Shown here: positions 1 to 7,526 of the stretch, one piece after another
Layout of the letters: every line of letters starts with the position of its first letter
How positions within the stretch are numbered: position 1 is the first letter of the stretch
Source: a candidate division WOR-3 bacterium
GTDB lineage: Bacteria; SDB-A
DNA: 43,481 nt
Assembly (NCBI GenBank): GCA_016934535.1
Contig: JAFGSQ010000011.1
Location: forward strand, 1 to 43,481
Direction: 5' to 3'
Made by a program: the position numbers and the translations under genes
Notes under the pieces: model-generated
Seen by the model: only the letters and a program-made list of their open reading frames with translations
Database searches by the model: none
What the model was told of the DNA's origin: nothing

Positions 1-73
1 GAACCCACGAGGGAGCTACTAACCCCCTACACGATTTCCAATCGTGCTCCTTCGGCCTCTCGGACATCTCTCC
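1..73 (-). tRNA. tRNA-Ser (anticodon GGA), 3' end cut by window edge
   Basis: On the minus strand the sequence begins GGAGAGATGTCCGAG, a typical serine tRNA 5' acceptor and D arm. It continues through an anticodon arm ACGATT-GGA-AATCGT and then a long variable arm, as in class II tRNAs. The anticodon reads GGA (Ser, UCC/UCU codons). The T-arm begins (GTGGGTTC) but its end and the acceptor 3' strand lie beyond position 1. A consensus promoter sits just upstream (88-115). Confidence 0.93.
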
Positions 74-87
74 GTTTTAAAGAAAAC

Positions 88-115
88 ATTCTATCATACA
101 ACTATTGAGTGTCAA
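88..115 (-). promoter_or_regulatory. sigma70-type promoter of tRNA-Ser
   Basis: Minus strand: TTGACA (115-110), a 16-bp spacer, then TAGAAT (93-88). Transcription would start around 80-82, a few bases before the mature tRNA 5' end at 73. It is back to back with the tmRNA promoter. Confidence 0.75.
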
Positions 116-136
116 GGTTAATGAAACCGCAACTAC

Positions 137-166
137 TTGACTTTCTATTATTTAGGTTTATATTAT
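137..166 (+). promoter_or_regulatory. sigma70-type promoter of the tmRNA gene
   Basis: TTGACT (137-142), an 18-bp spacer and TATTAT (161-166) place the start site close to position 176, where the tmRNA acceptor stem begins. The spacing fits direct initiation at or near the mature 5' end. Confidence 0.75.
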
Positions 167-175
167 AAGATATAA

Positions 176-521
176 GGGGGCGAAAAGGTTTCGACGGGAC
201 TGAATGTCTCAGAGCTGCACGCCGGGCTGCCGATGCTCGTCAAAAAACGGCAAAAAATCAACTGCCAACAGCAGTTATTCACTAGCCGCTTAATTTAGCG
301 GCTCCTCTGCTTCTCTGTCGCCTGTCGTGGAGAATGTCAGGGGTCGCGCAGACAGGCTACCCACTGAACCTTGCGCGGGGGGACGGGGGAAACAAATAGC
401 GCTGGTCCCGAAAAAATCTTGTCCGGAGGAGGTTTTCGGGATGAGAACAAATTCCGGAATAAGCGTGTAGGTGTTTTGAAGGCTACTATCTCGGACGCGG
501 GTTCAATTCCCGCCGCCTCCA
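176..521 (+). ncRNA. ssrA: tmRNA (transfer-messenger RNA)
   Basis: The 5' end carries the tmRNA signature GGGGGCGAAAAGGTTTCGAC. The 3' end has a T-arm (GCGGG-TTCAATT-CCCGC) and an acceptor strand CGCCTCC that pairs with the 5' GGGGGCG through one G-U. The discriminator is A521 and CCA is not encoded. The tag frame ends at TAA near 291-296 and reads GKKSTANSSYSLAA if GGC is the resume codon (my choice, based on the usual Ala/Gly start and the terminal LAA). The RNA rescues stalled ribosomes and marks the nascent chain for proteolysis. Confidence 0.95.
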
Positions 522-526
522 TAAAA

Positions 527-865
527 GTGAAAAATAATAGATTTAAAGAAAAAACCAAAAAACTCGAAAGAGAAATTCTAACTCTTTATTATGCCTTCAA
601 AGATGTTGAAGTACCTTGGTATTCAAAGGTTTTTCTCGGCATGGTAATAGTTTATGCTTTAAATCCCATAGATATAATACCTGACTTTATTCCTGCAATT
701 GGATATCTCGACGATGTCATAATAATCAGCGCTGCTGTCTATGTTTCATACAAGATGATACCAAAAAAAATACTGGACAGATGCCGTATAAAAGCCTCGG
801 AAAATCAGGCGTCCGGGCTGGCGATTTCGAGTATTTCGTCCGCTTCTCTACGAGGTAATTCCTGA
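527..865 (+). CDS. DUF1232 (YkvA-like) small membrane protein
   Basis: A 112-residue product if translation starts at GTG 527. The frame is open further upstream, but that part runs through the tmRNA 3' half and cannot be coding, so the start must lie after 521. The core (VPWYSKVFLGMVIVYALNP, then IDIIPDFIPAIGYLDDV) matches the DUF1232/YkvA domain: a hydrophobic hairpin with the conserved DxIPDxIPxxGxxDD signature. The function of that family is not established. No Shine-Dalgarno is visible, and the gene may be read from the tmRNA transcript. Its last 61 bp overlap the 3' end of rmuC on the other strand, so the final ~20 residues are the least certain part. Confidence 0.75.
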   Translation: MKNNRFKEKTKKLEREILTLYYAFKDVEVPWYSKVFLGMVIVYALNPIDIIPDFIPAIGYLDDVIIISAAVYVSYKMIPKKILDRCRIKASENQASGLAISSISSASLRGNS

Positions 866-1971
866 ACTTCTGTAAGCTTCCTCCCTATCGCTCTCGTCCT
901 TTTTTCGGCTTCGGATACTGAACTGGAAGCCTCGTCCAGTTTTTTCTGAATTTTACTGAGCACGTCGTTGTATTTAGTCCATTCTGTCTTTACTGCGCTG
1001 AGAAGATGCCAGACTTCAGACGATCTTTTCTGTATGGCCAGAGTCCTGAAACCCATCTGCAGACTGCTTAAAATAGCCCAAAGAGTCGTCGGTCCGGCAA
1101 CAACTACATGGTTCTCTCTTTGAATTTTTTCTATGAGCCCCGGTTTTCTTACTATTTCAGCAAAAAGACCCTCGACTGGAAGAAACAAAAGCGCAAAATC
1201 CGTCGTCACGGGGGGAAATATGTATTTATCGTGAATATCTTTTGCCGACTTCATTATGTCGGCGTCGAGTGCTTTCGACAACGTTTCAACTTCCGTTTTG
1301 TCGGCCTTCTCCTGTGCTTCAACCAGTTTCTGATAGTTTGAAAGAGGAAATTTCGCGTCTAATGGCAGTAAAATTTTATCTTCTCCGGTTTCGTCCCTTC
1401 CGGGAAGTAAAACGGCGAATTCGACGGCTTCTCTGCCGTTTTTTGGTGAAAAATTTTTGACGTACTGCTCAGGAGCCATGACCTGCTCCAAAATATTTTC
1501 GAGCTGGACCTCGCCCAAAATACCTCTGGTCTTGACGTTAGACAGGACTTTTTTCAAATCCCCAACTCCTGATGCCAGAGTCTGCATTTCTCCGAGACCT
1601 TTATAGACCTGTTCAAGCCTTTCGCTGACAAGACCGAAAGATTCCGTCAGTTTTGTTTCGAGTGTTCCCTGCAGTTTTTCTTCCACCGTCGTTCTTATCG
1701 TTTCAATGCTTTTAGAGTTGTCCTCCCGCATAACTTTCATAGATTCACCCAGCGAGTTTCTTATGTTTTCGAGTTTGTTGTCATTTTCCTGTCGGGATCT
1801 GCTTAATTCATCAAGAAGTCTTTTTTCGGCGGCCTGGTTCTCGCGTAAAAAAGAATCGAAAAGGGATTTGTTTTCCGCCGAAGTTTTTTTGAATATTTTG
1901 AGCAATACGAACAAAAGCAGTAAAACCGAGACCGCGCTCAGACCGAGTGAACAATATAATAAATTTGGCAA
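805..1971 (-). CDS. rmuC: DNA recombination protein RmuC
   Basis: 388 residues. An N-terminal membrane anchor (about residues 4-27) is followed by a charged coiled-coil to about residue 120. Then comes the RmuC core, with GILGEVQLENILEQVMAPEQY, LPLDAKFPLSNYQ, TDFALLFLPVEGLFAEI and PTTLWAILSSLQMGFRTLAIQK. RmuC proteins are predicted nucleases that limit certain DNA rearrangements; the length is slightly shorter than the E. coli protein. The start is TTG at 1971, two bases after the symporter stop at 1974, so the two are probably translationally coupled. The 3' end overlaps the DUF1232 gene convergently. Confidence 0.93.
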   Translation of the reverse strand: MPNLLYCSLGLSAVSVLLLLFVLLKIFKKTSAENKSLFDSFLRENQAAEKRLLDELSRSRQENDNKLENIRNSLGESMKVMREDNSKSIETIRTTVEEKLQGTLETKLTESFGLVSERLEQVYKGLGEMQTLASGVGDLKKVLSNVKTRGILGEVQLENILEQVMAPEQYVKNFSPKNGREAVEFAVLLPGRDETGEDKILLPLDAKFPLSNYQKLVEAQEKADKTEVETLSKALDADIMKSAKDIHDKYIFPPVTTDFALLFLPVEGLFAEIVRKPGLIEKIQRENHVVVAGPTTLWAILSSLQMGFRTLAIQKRSSEVWHLLSAVKTEWTKYNDVLSKIQKKLDEASSSVSEAEKRTRAIGRKLTEVQELPRREADEILEIASPDA

Positions 1972-1973
1972 AA

Positions 1974-3671
1974 CTATCTCTTTTTTGCCAAAACAAGAAA
2001 ATACACTATACCGCCCAATAGCACGAAAGCCGTGAAGACGAAAATTATAGCGGCAAGAATGTCTTCGGGAATCGCTCTGTTGATGTTTCCGAGCAGGTCA
2101 TATTTCTTCATGACCCAAATCGCGGAGACAATGACAGCAGTGAATAATATTGCTTTCCAAGGAATTTTTTTAGTCGAAAGGTAATAAGCTCCTATCACTG
2201 CTATCAGAAGGGGCATCCATCCCCCTAAGAAAACCGCGAGAGCGGGATATCCTCCGTAGTTCGAGAATAAAATCGATTTTACAGAGAAAAACAGAAGAAC
2301 GAGAGATATTATTGGAATGAAATACTTCACGGAATATATCCACCATTTGCCAATTTTTATTTCCGACTGGGAATTTATATAATTTCGGATATCTTCGGGG
2401 CAAACTGCGTAACCGATGACAAGAGATTCCAGAAAACCGACAGTAAAAAGACCGAAATTGTTCATGAAATGATCCGTTATATCGAGCCAGTAAAGTCCCG
2501 CTCCAGTAGTGAAAAGGAGTCCTACAATGAACGCGGCGGCGGCGACTCCAAGGTTAGTCTTGGTTCTGCTTGTGTTAAATTTATCCATGAGACCCGCTAC
2601 TATACCTTCGACCAGCGAAAAAGCCGAATCAATGGCGAGAGTGAGAAGCATCAGGAAAAACAACACTCCAAAAACAGGCGCGAGCGGAAGTTTTGATATT
2701 ATTTCAGGATAAGTGACGAATGCCAGATGCGGACCTGACTGCATTACATCGCACACGGAAACTCCGCTCAACTTCGCGTAATATCCGAGAGCTGAAAAAA
2801 CGGCAAATCCTCCCACGAAAGCCGTCGCGGCGTCAGCGAGAGCGATTATTACCGCATTGTTGGCTATGTCTGATTTTGGCGGCAAAAAACTCGCGTATGC
2901 TATCATAATACCGAATCCGATCGACAATGAAAAAAACACCTGCGAGAACGCTGCGTGCCAAATTTCGAAATTCAACAGCATCGAAAAATTCGGAATGAGA
3001 TAATATTTTATTCCCTCCATGGCTCCGGGAAGAAAAACTCCCCTGACGACAAATACTATTAAAAGGAGCCACGGAAGAGTTACTGTGACAAAAACTACTT
3101 TTCCGACAGTTTTCGCTCCTTTCCATATGGAAATAATTATCCACACCCAGCTCAGAATAAGTCCTATGATCACGGGAACCTGTAATCTGCCCAAATTAAA
3201 AACACCGTCAGTCAAATGCAGAACGTTTTCGTAGAAAAATTTTTCTGGGCCGATTTGAGACCACGACATTTTTGCCGAATACCAAAGATAGTCAAATGAC
3301 CATCCCATCACAACTGCGTAGTAACAGGTAATGAAAAAACCAATAAAAAGAGCTATCCAGCCGACCCATTGGAAATTTCCTTTTTTTTCCGCCTGTTCCG
3401 TTTCTTCGGCGCTTCCCCTAAACAGGAATTTCAATTTGGAAAAAGCGAAAGGAGCGGAACCGGCCATTTTGTATCCGAGGGCGAATTCAAGAAGAAGAAG
3501 AGGTATTCCCGCCACAAACAAAGCGACAATGTAAGCTATCAAAAAAGAACCGCCACCGTATTTGTAGCAAATGTACGGGAAGCGCCATATATTTCCCAAA
3601 CCGATCGCTGAGCCTATTGCCGCCAGAATAAAAGCAGTTCTTGAATCCCAAAGACCTTTTTCCCTGCTCAT
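1974..3671 (-). CDS. Na+-dependent transporter, neurotransmitter:sodium symporter (NSS/SNF) family
   Basis: 565 residues, about 12 membrane segments. The N-terminus shows the family's TM1 signature (FILAAIGSAIGLGNIWRFPY), whose unwound segment binds Na+ and substrate. It takes up an amino acid or related solute with Na+ across the inner membrane; the substrate cannot be read from the sequence. The start ATG at 3671 has a good ribosome site (GGAGGG) about 8 bases upstream. It is the middle gene of an operon with the ATL gene (15-bp gap) and rmuC (2-bp gap). Confidence 0.93.
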   Translation of the reverse strand: MSREKGLWDSRTAFILAAIGSAIGLGNIWRFPYICYKYGGGSFLIAYIVALFVAGIPLLLLEFALGYKMAGSAPFAFSKLKFLFRGSAEETEQAEKKGNFQWVGWIALFIGFFITCYYAVVMGWSFDYLWYSAKMSWSQIGPEKFFYENVLHLTDGVFNLGRLQVPVIIGLILSWVWIIISIWKGAKTVGKVVFVTVTLPWLLLIVFVVRGVFLPGAMEGIKYYLIPNFSMLLNFEIWHAAFSQVFFSLSIGFGIMIAYASFLPPKSDIANNAVIIALADAATAFVGGFAVFSALGYYAKLSGVSVCDVMQSGPHLAFVTYPEIISKLPLAPVFGVLFFLMLLTLAIDSAFSLVEGIVAGLMDKFNTSRTKTNLGVAAAAFIVGLLFTTGAGLYWLDITDHFMNNFGLFTVGFLESLVIGYAVCPEDIRNYINSQSEIKIGKWWIYSVKYFIPIISLVLLFFSVKSILFSNYGGYPALAVFLGGWMPLLIAVIGAYYLSTKKIPWKAILFTAVIVSAIWVMKKYDLLGNINRAIPEDILAAIIFVFTAFVLLGGIVYFLVLAKKR

Positions 3672-3686
3672 TTTTCATCCCTCCGT

Positions 3687-4001
3687 TTAATCTCTGAAAG
3701 GTTTGAAAGAAAATTCCTCAAGATCAATTTTCCCTTCTTTGTCAAACACGATTCCTTCTTTTGAAAGCATTTTTTTCTGCAGGGAGTAAGCTCTTTTTTC
3801 AGTAAAAGAGATCTTGCCCATGGAGTTTATGACTCTGTGCCACGGCAAAGAATACTTTTCACTGCAGGAATGAAGTATTCGGGCCACTTGTCGTGCCGAC
3901 CCCGGTGATCCGGCGCAAAAAGCTATTTGCTTGTATGTCATGACTTTTCCCGCCGGGATCATTTTAATAATTTCGGCGACTACGAGAGTGAATTCTTCCA
4001 T
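3687..4001 (-). CDS. Alkyltransferase-like protein (ATL), O6-alkylguanine recognition
   Basis: 104 residues, covering the C-terminal DNA-binding domain of the MGMT/Ogt family. The helix-turn-helix (SARQVARIL) and the active-site region are present, but the acceptor-cysteine motif PCHR is replaced by PWHR (Trp54), as in the ATL proteins. ATLs bind O6-alkylguanine without repairing it and direct the lesion to nucleotide excision repair. The gene is first in an operon with a Na+ symporter and rmuC. The Shine-Dalgarno is weak. It is not a truncated methyltransferase, because ATLs normally have this length. Confidence 0.9.
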   Translation of the reverse strand: MEEFTLVVAEIIKMIPAGKVMTYKQIAFCAGSPGSARQVARILHSCSEKYSLPWHRVINSMGKISFTEKRAYSLQKKMLSKEGIVFDKEGKIDLEEFSFKPFRD

Positions 4002-4101
4002 TTACCGGTCGAAAATCCTTTATGTTTCAGTTGAAACATTATAACCTAAAAGAATTAAATCGCAATAATGTATAGTCTCCTGAAATTCGGGAAAGGTCTT
4101 T

Positions 4102-5463
4102 TTGAAAAACGGCGACACAAATAAATTTGATCCTGAAAGCATATCCTATCTAAATATATGGACGTTATCATGGCCCGTGATGGTCTCTTCTCTCGGATTC
4201 ACATTGCTCAATACGGTCGACATGTTCTGGATAGGAAAATTAGGTCACGTGTCCGTCGCCGCCGTCAGCATAGTCGGTTCACTTTTCTGGCTGTTGATGT
4301 CCTCGATTGCTTTGGTTTCGTCAGGCACCGTGGCTTTTGTATCCAGGGCCGCAGGATCCGGCGACAGTGATTTGCTCAAAAACAGCATATCTTTATCACT
4401 ATTTTCATCTTTGATAATATCGGTCTTGATTGTCGTCCCTTCATTTATATTTGCCAGGCAAATACTCGGTTTTTTCGGAGCCGAAAACAATGTTCTCAGA
4501 GAAGGTGCGGTCTATTTGTATATTATGCTCACAGGTTTTCCCGTTATTTTCATTTTTGAAATTTTCAACAACGCTTTCTTCGGCATTGGCGATTCAAAGA
4601 CTCCAATGAAAATTACTTTCATCGCTCTTGTGATAAACATTATTTTGGACCCGTTTCTCGTGTTCGGCTGGTCTTTTTTCCCGAGACTCGAAACAGCTGG
4701 AGCCGCTATTGCGTCAGTGTTTTCACTTTTCGCAGGTTTCTCCATTTATCTATTGTTTTTCTTCAGAAAATTCGGTTTCATCGTCCCTGCCGTTCACACG
4801 AAAATCTTCTCTCAATTCTTCAAAACAGGAGTGCCCGCTTTTTTTTACGGTATCACGAGACCGATAACCGGAACACTTATGTACAGAATAGTGGCATTAT
4901 ACGGAACATCATCCATTGCGGCTTTCGGCATAGGCAGCAGAGTGATAGGAATAACATTTATATACATGGACGGACTCATGATCGCCGTACAGACCTTTGT
5001 AGGACAATTACTGGGAAAGAAAGACCCGAAAAAGGCTAAAAAAGCCGCCATGAGGTCCCTGAAAATGGGTTATTCAGTTCAGATTTTCACTTGCGCTTTC
5101 ATGTTTCTCTTTTCTGATAAAATTATAGCCTTTTTCAATACAAATCCTGACGTGCTTCTCAGCGGTTCTTCTTATTTGAAAGTGATAGGGATTTCGCTCG
5201 TTTTTTATCCTCTTTCTGCCACTTTCAGCGCCGTACACCGAGGTTCCGGTTACAACATACCGCCGCTGATAGCTTCTGTTGTCTCAAACTGGATAATAAA
5301 ATTGCCGCTCTCATACGCTCTTGCAAAGTATCTGGGACTTGATTATACAGGCGTCTGGATTGGAATTGGATTTTCACTTCTCATTGAATCCACGATATTA
5401 GCCTTCTACTACAAAAAAGGGGATTGGTCTCGACATTCAGTACCCCCGACCCCGTGCATATAA
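4102..5463 (+). CDS. MATE family efflux transporter
   Basis: 453 residues with 12 predicted membrane segments and the two-fold MATE (NorM/DinF-type) architecture. Recognisable stretches are TLLNTVDMFWIGKLG and, in the second half, RPITGTLMYRIVALYGTSSIAAFGIGSRV. It exports cationic drugs or metabolites in exchange for Na+ or H+; the substrate is unknown. The likely start is TTG 4102, preceded by AAAGG; no in-frame ATG occurs before the first membrane segment. The ATL operon is transcribed divergently from the 100-bp gap upstream. The first selenoprotein gene follows 64 bp downstream with its own promoter-like sequence. Confidence 0.9.
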   Translation: MKNGDTNKFDPESISYLNIWTLSWPVMVSSLGFTLLNTVDMFWIGKLGHVSVAAVSIVGSLFWLLMSSIALVSSGTVAFVSRAAGSGDSDLLKNSISLSLFSSLIISVLIVVPSFIFARQILGFFGAENNVLREGAVYLYIMLTGFPVIFIFEIFNNAFFGIGDSKTPMKITFIALVINIILDPFLVFGWSFFPRLETAGAAIASVFSLFAGFSIYLLFFFRKFGFIVPAVHTKIFSQFFKTGVPAFFYGITRPITGTLMYRIVALYGTSSIAAFGIGSRVIGITFIYMDGLMIAVQTFVGQLLGKKDPKKAKKAAMRSLKMGYSVQIFTCAFMFLFSDKIIAFFNTNPDVLLSGSSYLKVIGISLVFYPLSATFSAVHRGSGYNIPPLIASVVSNWIIKLPLSYALAKYLGLDYTGVWIGIGFSLLIESTILAFYYKKGDWSRHSVPPTPCI

Positions 5464-5468
5464 TATCG

Positions 5469-5497
5469 TTGCGTTTTTTATTAATTGTCTCTAAAAT
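5469..5497 (+). promoter_or_regulatory. Candidate promoter of the first selenoprotein gene
   Basis: TTGCGT (5469-5474), a 17-bp spacer and TAAAAT (5492-5497) give a start near 5504, just before the ribosome site AGGGGAGG (about 5513-5520) of the gene starting at 5528. Confidence 0.45.
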
Positions 5498-5527
5498 GAA
5501 TAATCTTCAAATAGGGGAGGTTTGTTT

Positions 5528-7411
5528 ATGCTATCAATAATGTTGTCGTTGTTGATCGGTTTCAACACCGCTCAATACGTAGTAAACGGCGACTTCGAGC
5601 AGGATCTCAACACGGGATGGAAACAGGTTTTAAACGGAGCCGGAGCAAGCATAACCCGTTCCACCGCCTTTGATCCTGATCCCAATTACGAAGTTCGAGT
5701 CGGTAAATCCACAGGAGGAGGGTACGCCCTTCTTTCACAGACAATTTCGGTTCCGACAACCGATTTGGTTTTTTCAGCCAACGCAAAAATTTACGCTGTG
5801 GCCACTTCGACTGCCTGGGCTGGATCGGCGCTCATTCTGAAGTACCTGGACCAGAACGGAAATATTCTCGGTGAGACGAGAATTTGCGCAAAGACCGGGT
5901 ATTGTCCTTGGGCAAACTCACCGACAATGCATTTGATAGTAGTTCCGGATTCCCAATGGCACAATCATTCTTTCAACGTCAACACCGAACTTGCAAATCT
6001 CACGGCTGTAAATCCAGACAACGTAAAAAATATAGAAATTGCCCTGTTTGACTCAACGTACGATTGTTGAGGGGGCTCAGAATTGGCGGAGGTCTCCGCC
6101 GACGATGTGACACTGTCTTACACAGGCTCAACCCCTTACATAGTCCTTGTTCAGACAACCATAGACGACGATGCCGGAAACAACAACGGCAGACTCGACC
6201 CAGGAGAAACGATAGATCTCACCGCAACTATAAGGAATGCCGGCGGGGTCAATTTCACCAACGTCTCTTCACATTTGATATCAACAGACCCCTACATCAA
6301 CATAACCGATAACACAGGTGTATTCGGCGCTCTCATGATAGACAGTGTAAAAACTAACAATTCGGATCCCTTCACTTTGACTTGCAACGCTTCAACTCCC
6401 GAAGGGCATGAAGCCTCGTTCGGCCTTGTGATTAACGACGGAAGTTATTATGACACACTTGAATTTATAATAGTTGCGGGACATTATTCTTACCTCGTAC
6501 TCAATCTCGACGCCACCCCTCAGTCCGGAAATAACATCGACAGTATTTTGGACGCTCTCGGATATTCGGGAACCGTCACCGCGTCTCTTCCTTCCGATCT
6601 CTCCATATACAGGACTTTGTTCGTATGCCTCGGAATTTATCCAAACAACACAGTAGTTTCAGCTGGAGGCGAAATAGCGAACTCTATTGTGGCTTTCCTC
6701 AATAACGGCGGAAGCGTTTACATGGAGGGCGGCGACATGTGGTACTACGATATCGGGACCGGAGGTCACGATTTCGGACCGATGTTCGGTATACAACCTG
6801 TCGCTGACGGATCAGGTAATCTCGGACCTGTTGTAGGCATTTCAGGCACCTTCACTGCGACGATGAATTTCAACTACGGCGGTGAAAACAGCTACATAGA
6901 CCAGATAAACGCCACCGGAACCGGTACAGTTATATTCAGTGACGGAAACGACAACTACAACTGCGGAGTGGCTAATCAAACCTCAACATACAGAACCGTC
7001 GGCACGAGTTTCGAGCTCGGAATGCTCACAGATGCAGCTGACGCTTCGACCAGATCCGATTTACTCGACTCTATAATGACCTTCTTCCTGGAAGGATTGA
7101 ACGCCGTCGCCGAACAACCTGTTGTAAATCCATCGCCGACTTCTCTCATGATCACCCCGAACCCGTTCGTAAAACATGTGACTATAAGTTTCACAGCTCC
7201 GTCCGGAGTTACATCCGGAATGGAAATATTTGACATCTCGGGAAGAATAGTCAGAGAGTTTTCCTTCGGACAATCGGAAAACGACCGGATAGTCACGGTA
7301 AATTGGGACGGTAAAGACGGAAACGGAATTGAAGTGCCGGAGGGCGTCTATTTTGTCAATGTCATAGCCGGAGAAAGTTCGGGTTCAGAAAAACTGATTT
7401 TGGTAAAATAA
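5528..7411 (+). CDS. Predicted secreted selenoprotein, Sec181 (copy 1); UGA recoded at 6068-6070
   Basis: A 627-residue product if TGA at 6068-6070 is read as selenocysteine. ATG 5528 lies 7 bases after AGGGGAGG. The TGA follows Cys180 and the same frame stays open to TAA 7409-7411. Domains: short signal-like segment (1-16, no basic residues); CBM-like jelly roll (about 17-195; NGDFEQ near the start, SADDVTLSY at the end) with Cys120, Cys126, Cys180 and Sec181; CARDB-like Ig domain (about 204-316; GRLDPGETIDL); GATase/ThuA-like domain (about 321-521; SIVAFLNNGGSVYMEGGD); FlgD-Ig/type IX-like sorting domain (about 535-627; ITPNPF, FDISGRIVREF, GVYFVNV). A SECIS-like hairpin follows the TGA. 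Normal termination would give only the 180-residue CBM-like part. The function is unknown; a surface or secreted redox or ligand-binding role is inference. No family with this Sec position is known to me. Confidence 0.85.
6083..6102 (+). promoter_or_regulatory. Bacterial SECIS-like hairpin, copy 1
   Basis: Stem GGCGGA (6085-6090) pairs with TCCGCC (6095-6100) around the loop GGTC (6091-6094); flanking TT/GA extends the stem to 8 bp with one G-U. The loop begins 20 bases after the TGA, within the spacing used by bacterial SECIS elements (about 16-37 to the apical loop). The central AGGUCU equals the E. coli fdhF loop. The fdhF bulged U is not evident. The element lies inside the coding frame, as bacterial SECIS elements do. 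Confidence 0.85.
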
Positions 7412-7412
7412 T

Positions 7413-7440
7413 AAAAGGGGGCCACTGCCCCCTTTTTCTT
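7413..7440 (+). terminator. Rho-independent terminator after selenoprotein copy 1
   Basis: GGGGGC (7417-7422), loop CACT, GCCCCC (7427-7432), then a T run, starting a few bases after the stop codon. It separates copy 1 transcriptionally from copy 2. Confidence 0.9.
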
Positions 7441-7526
7441 TTCACTGATTTCTTTTCCGTTTATTTGCGCCGGCAGCAGAAAGCGAATGATATTGCAGTT
7501 TAAAAATCACATAGCGGGAGCCTAGC

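Noticed and set aside
371-526. Coding start at 371 for the DUF1232 protein
   Set aside because: That stretch is the 3' half of the tmRNA, including its T-arm and acceptor.
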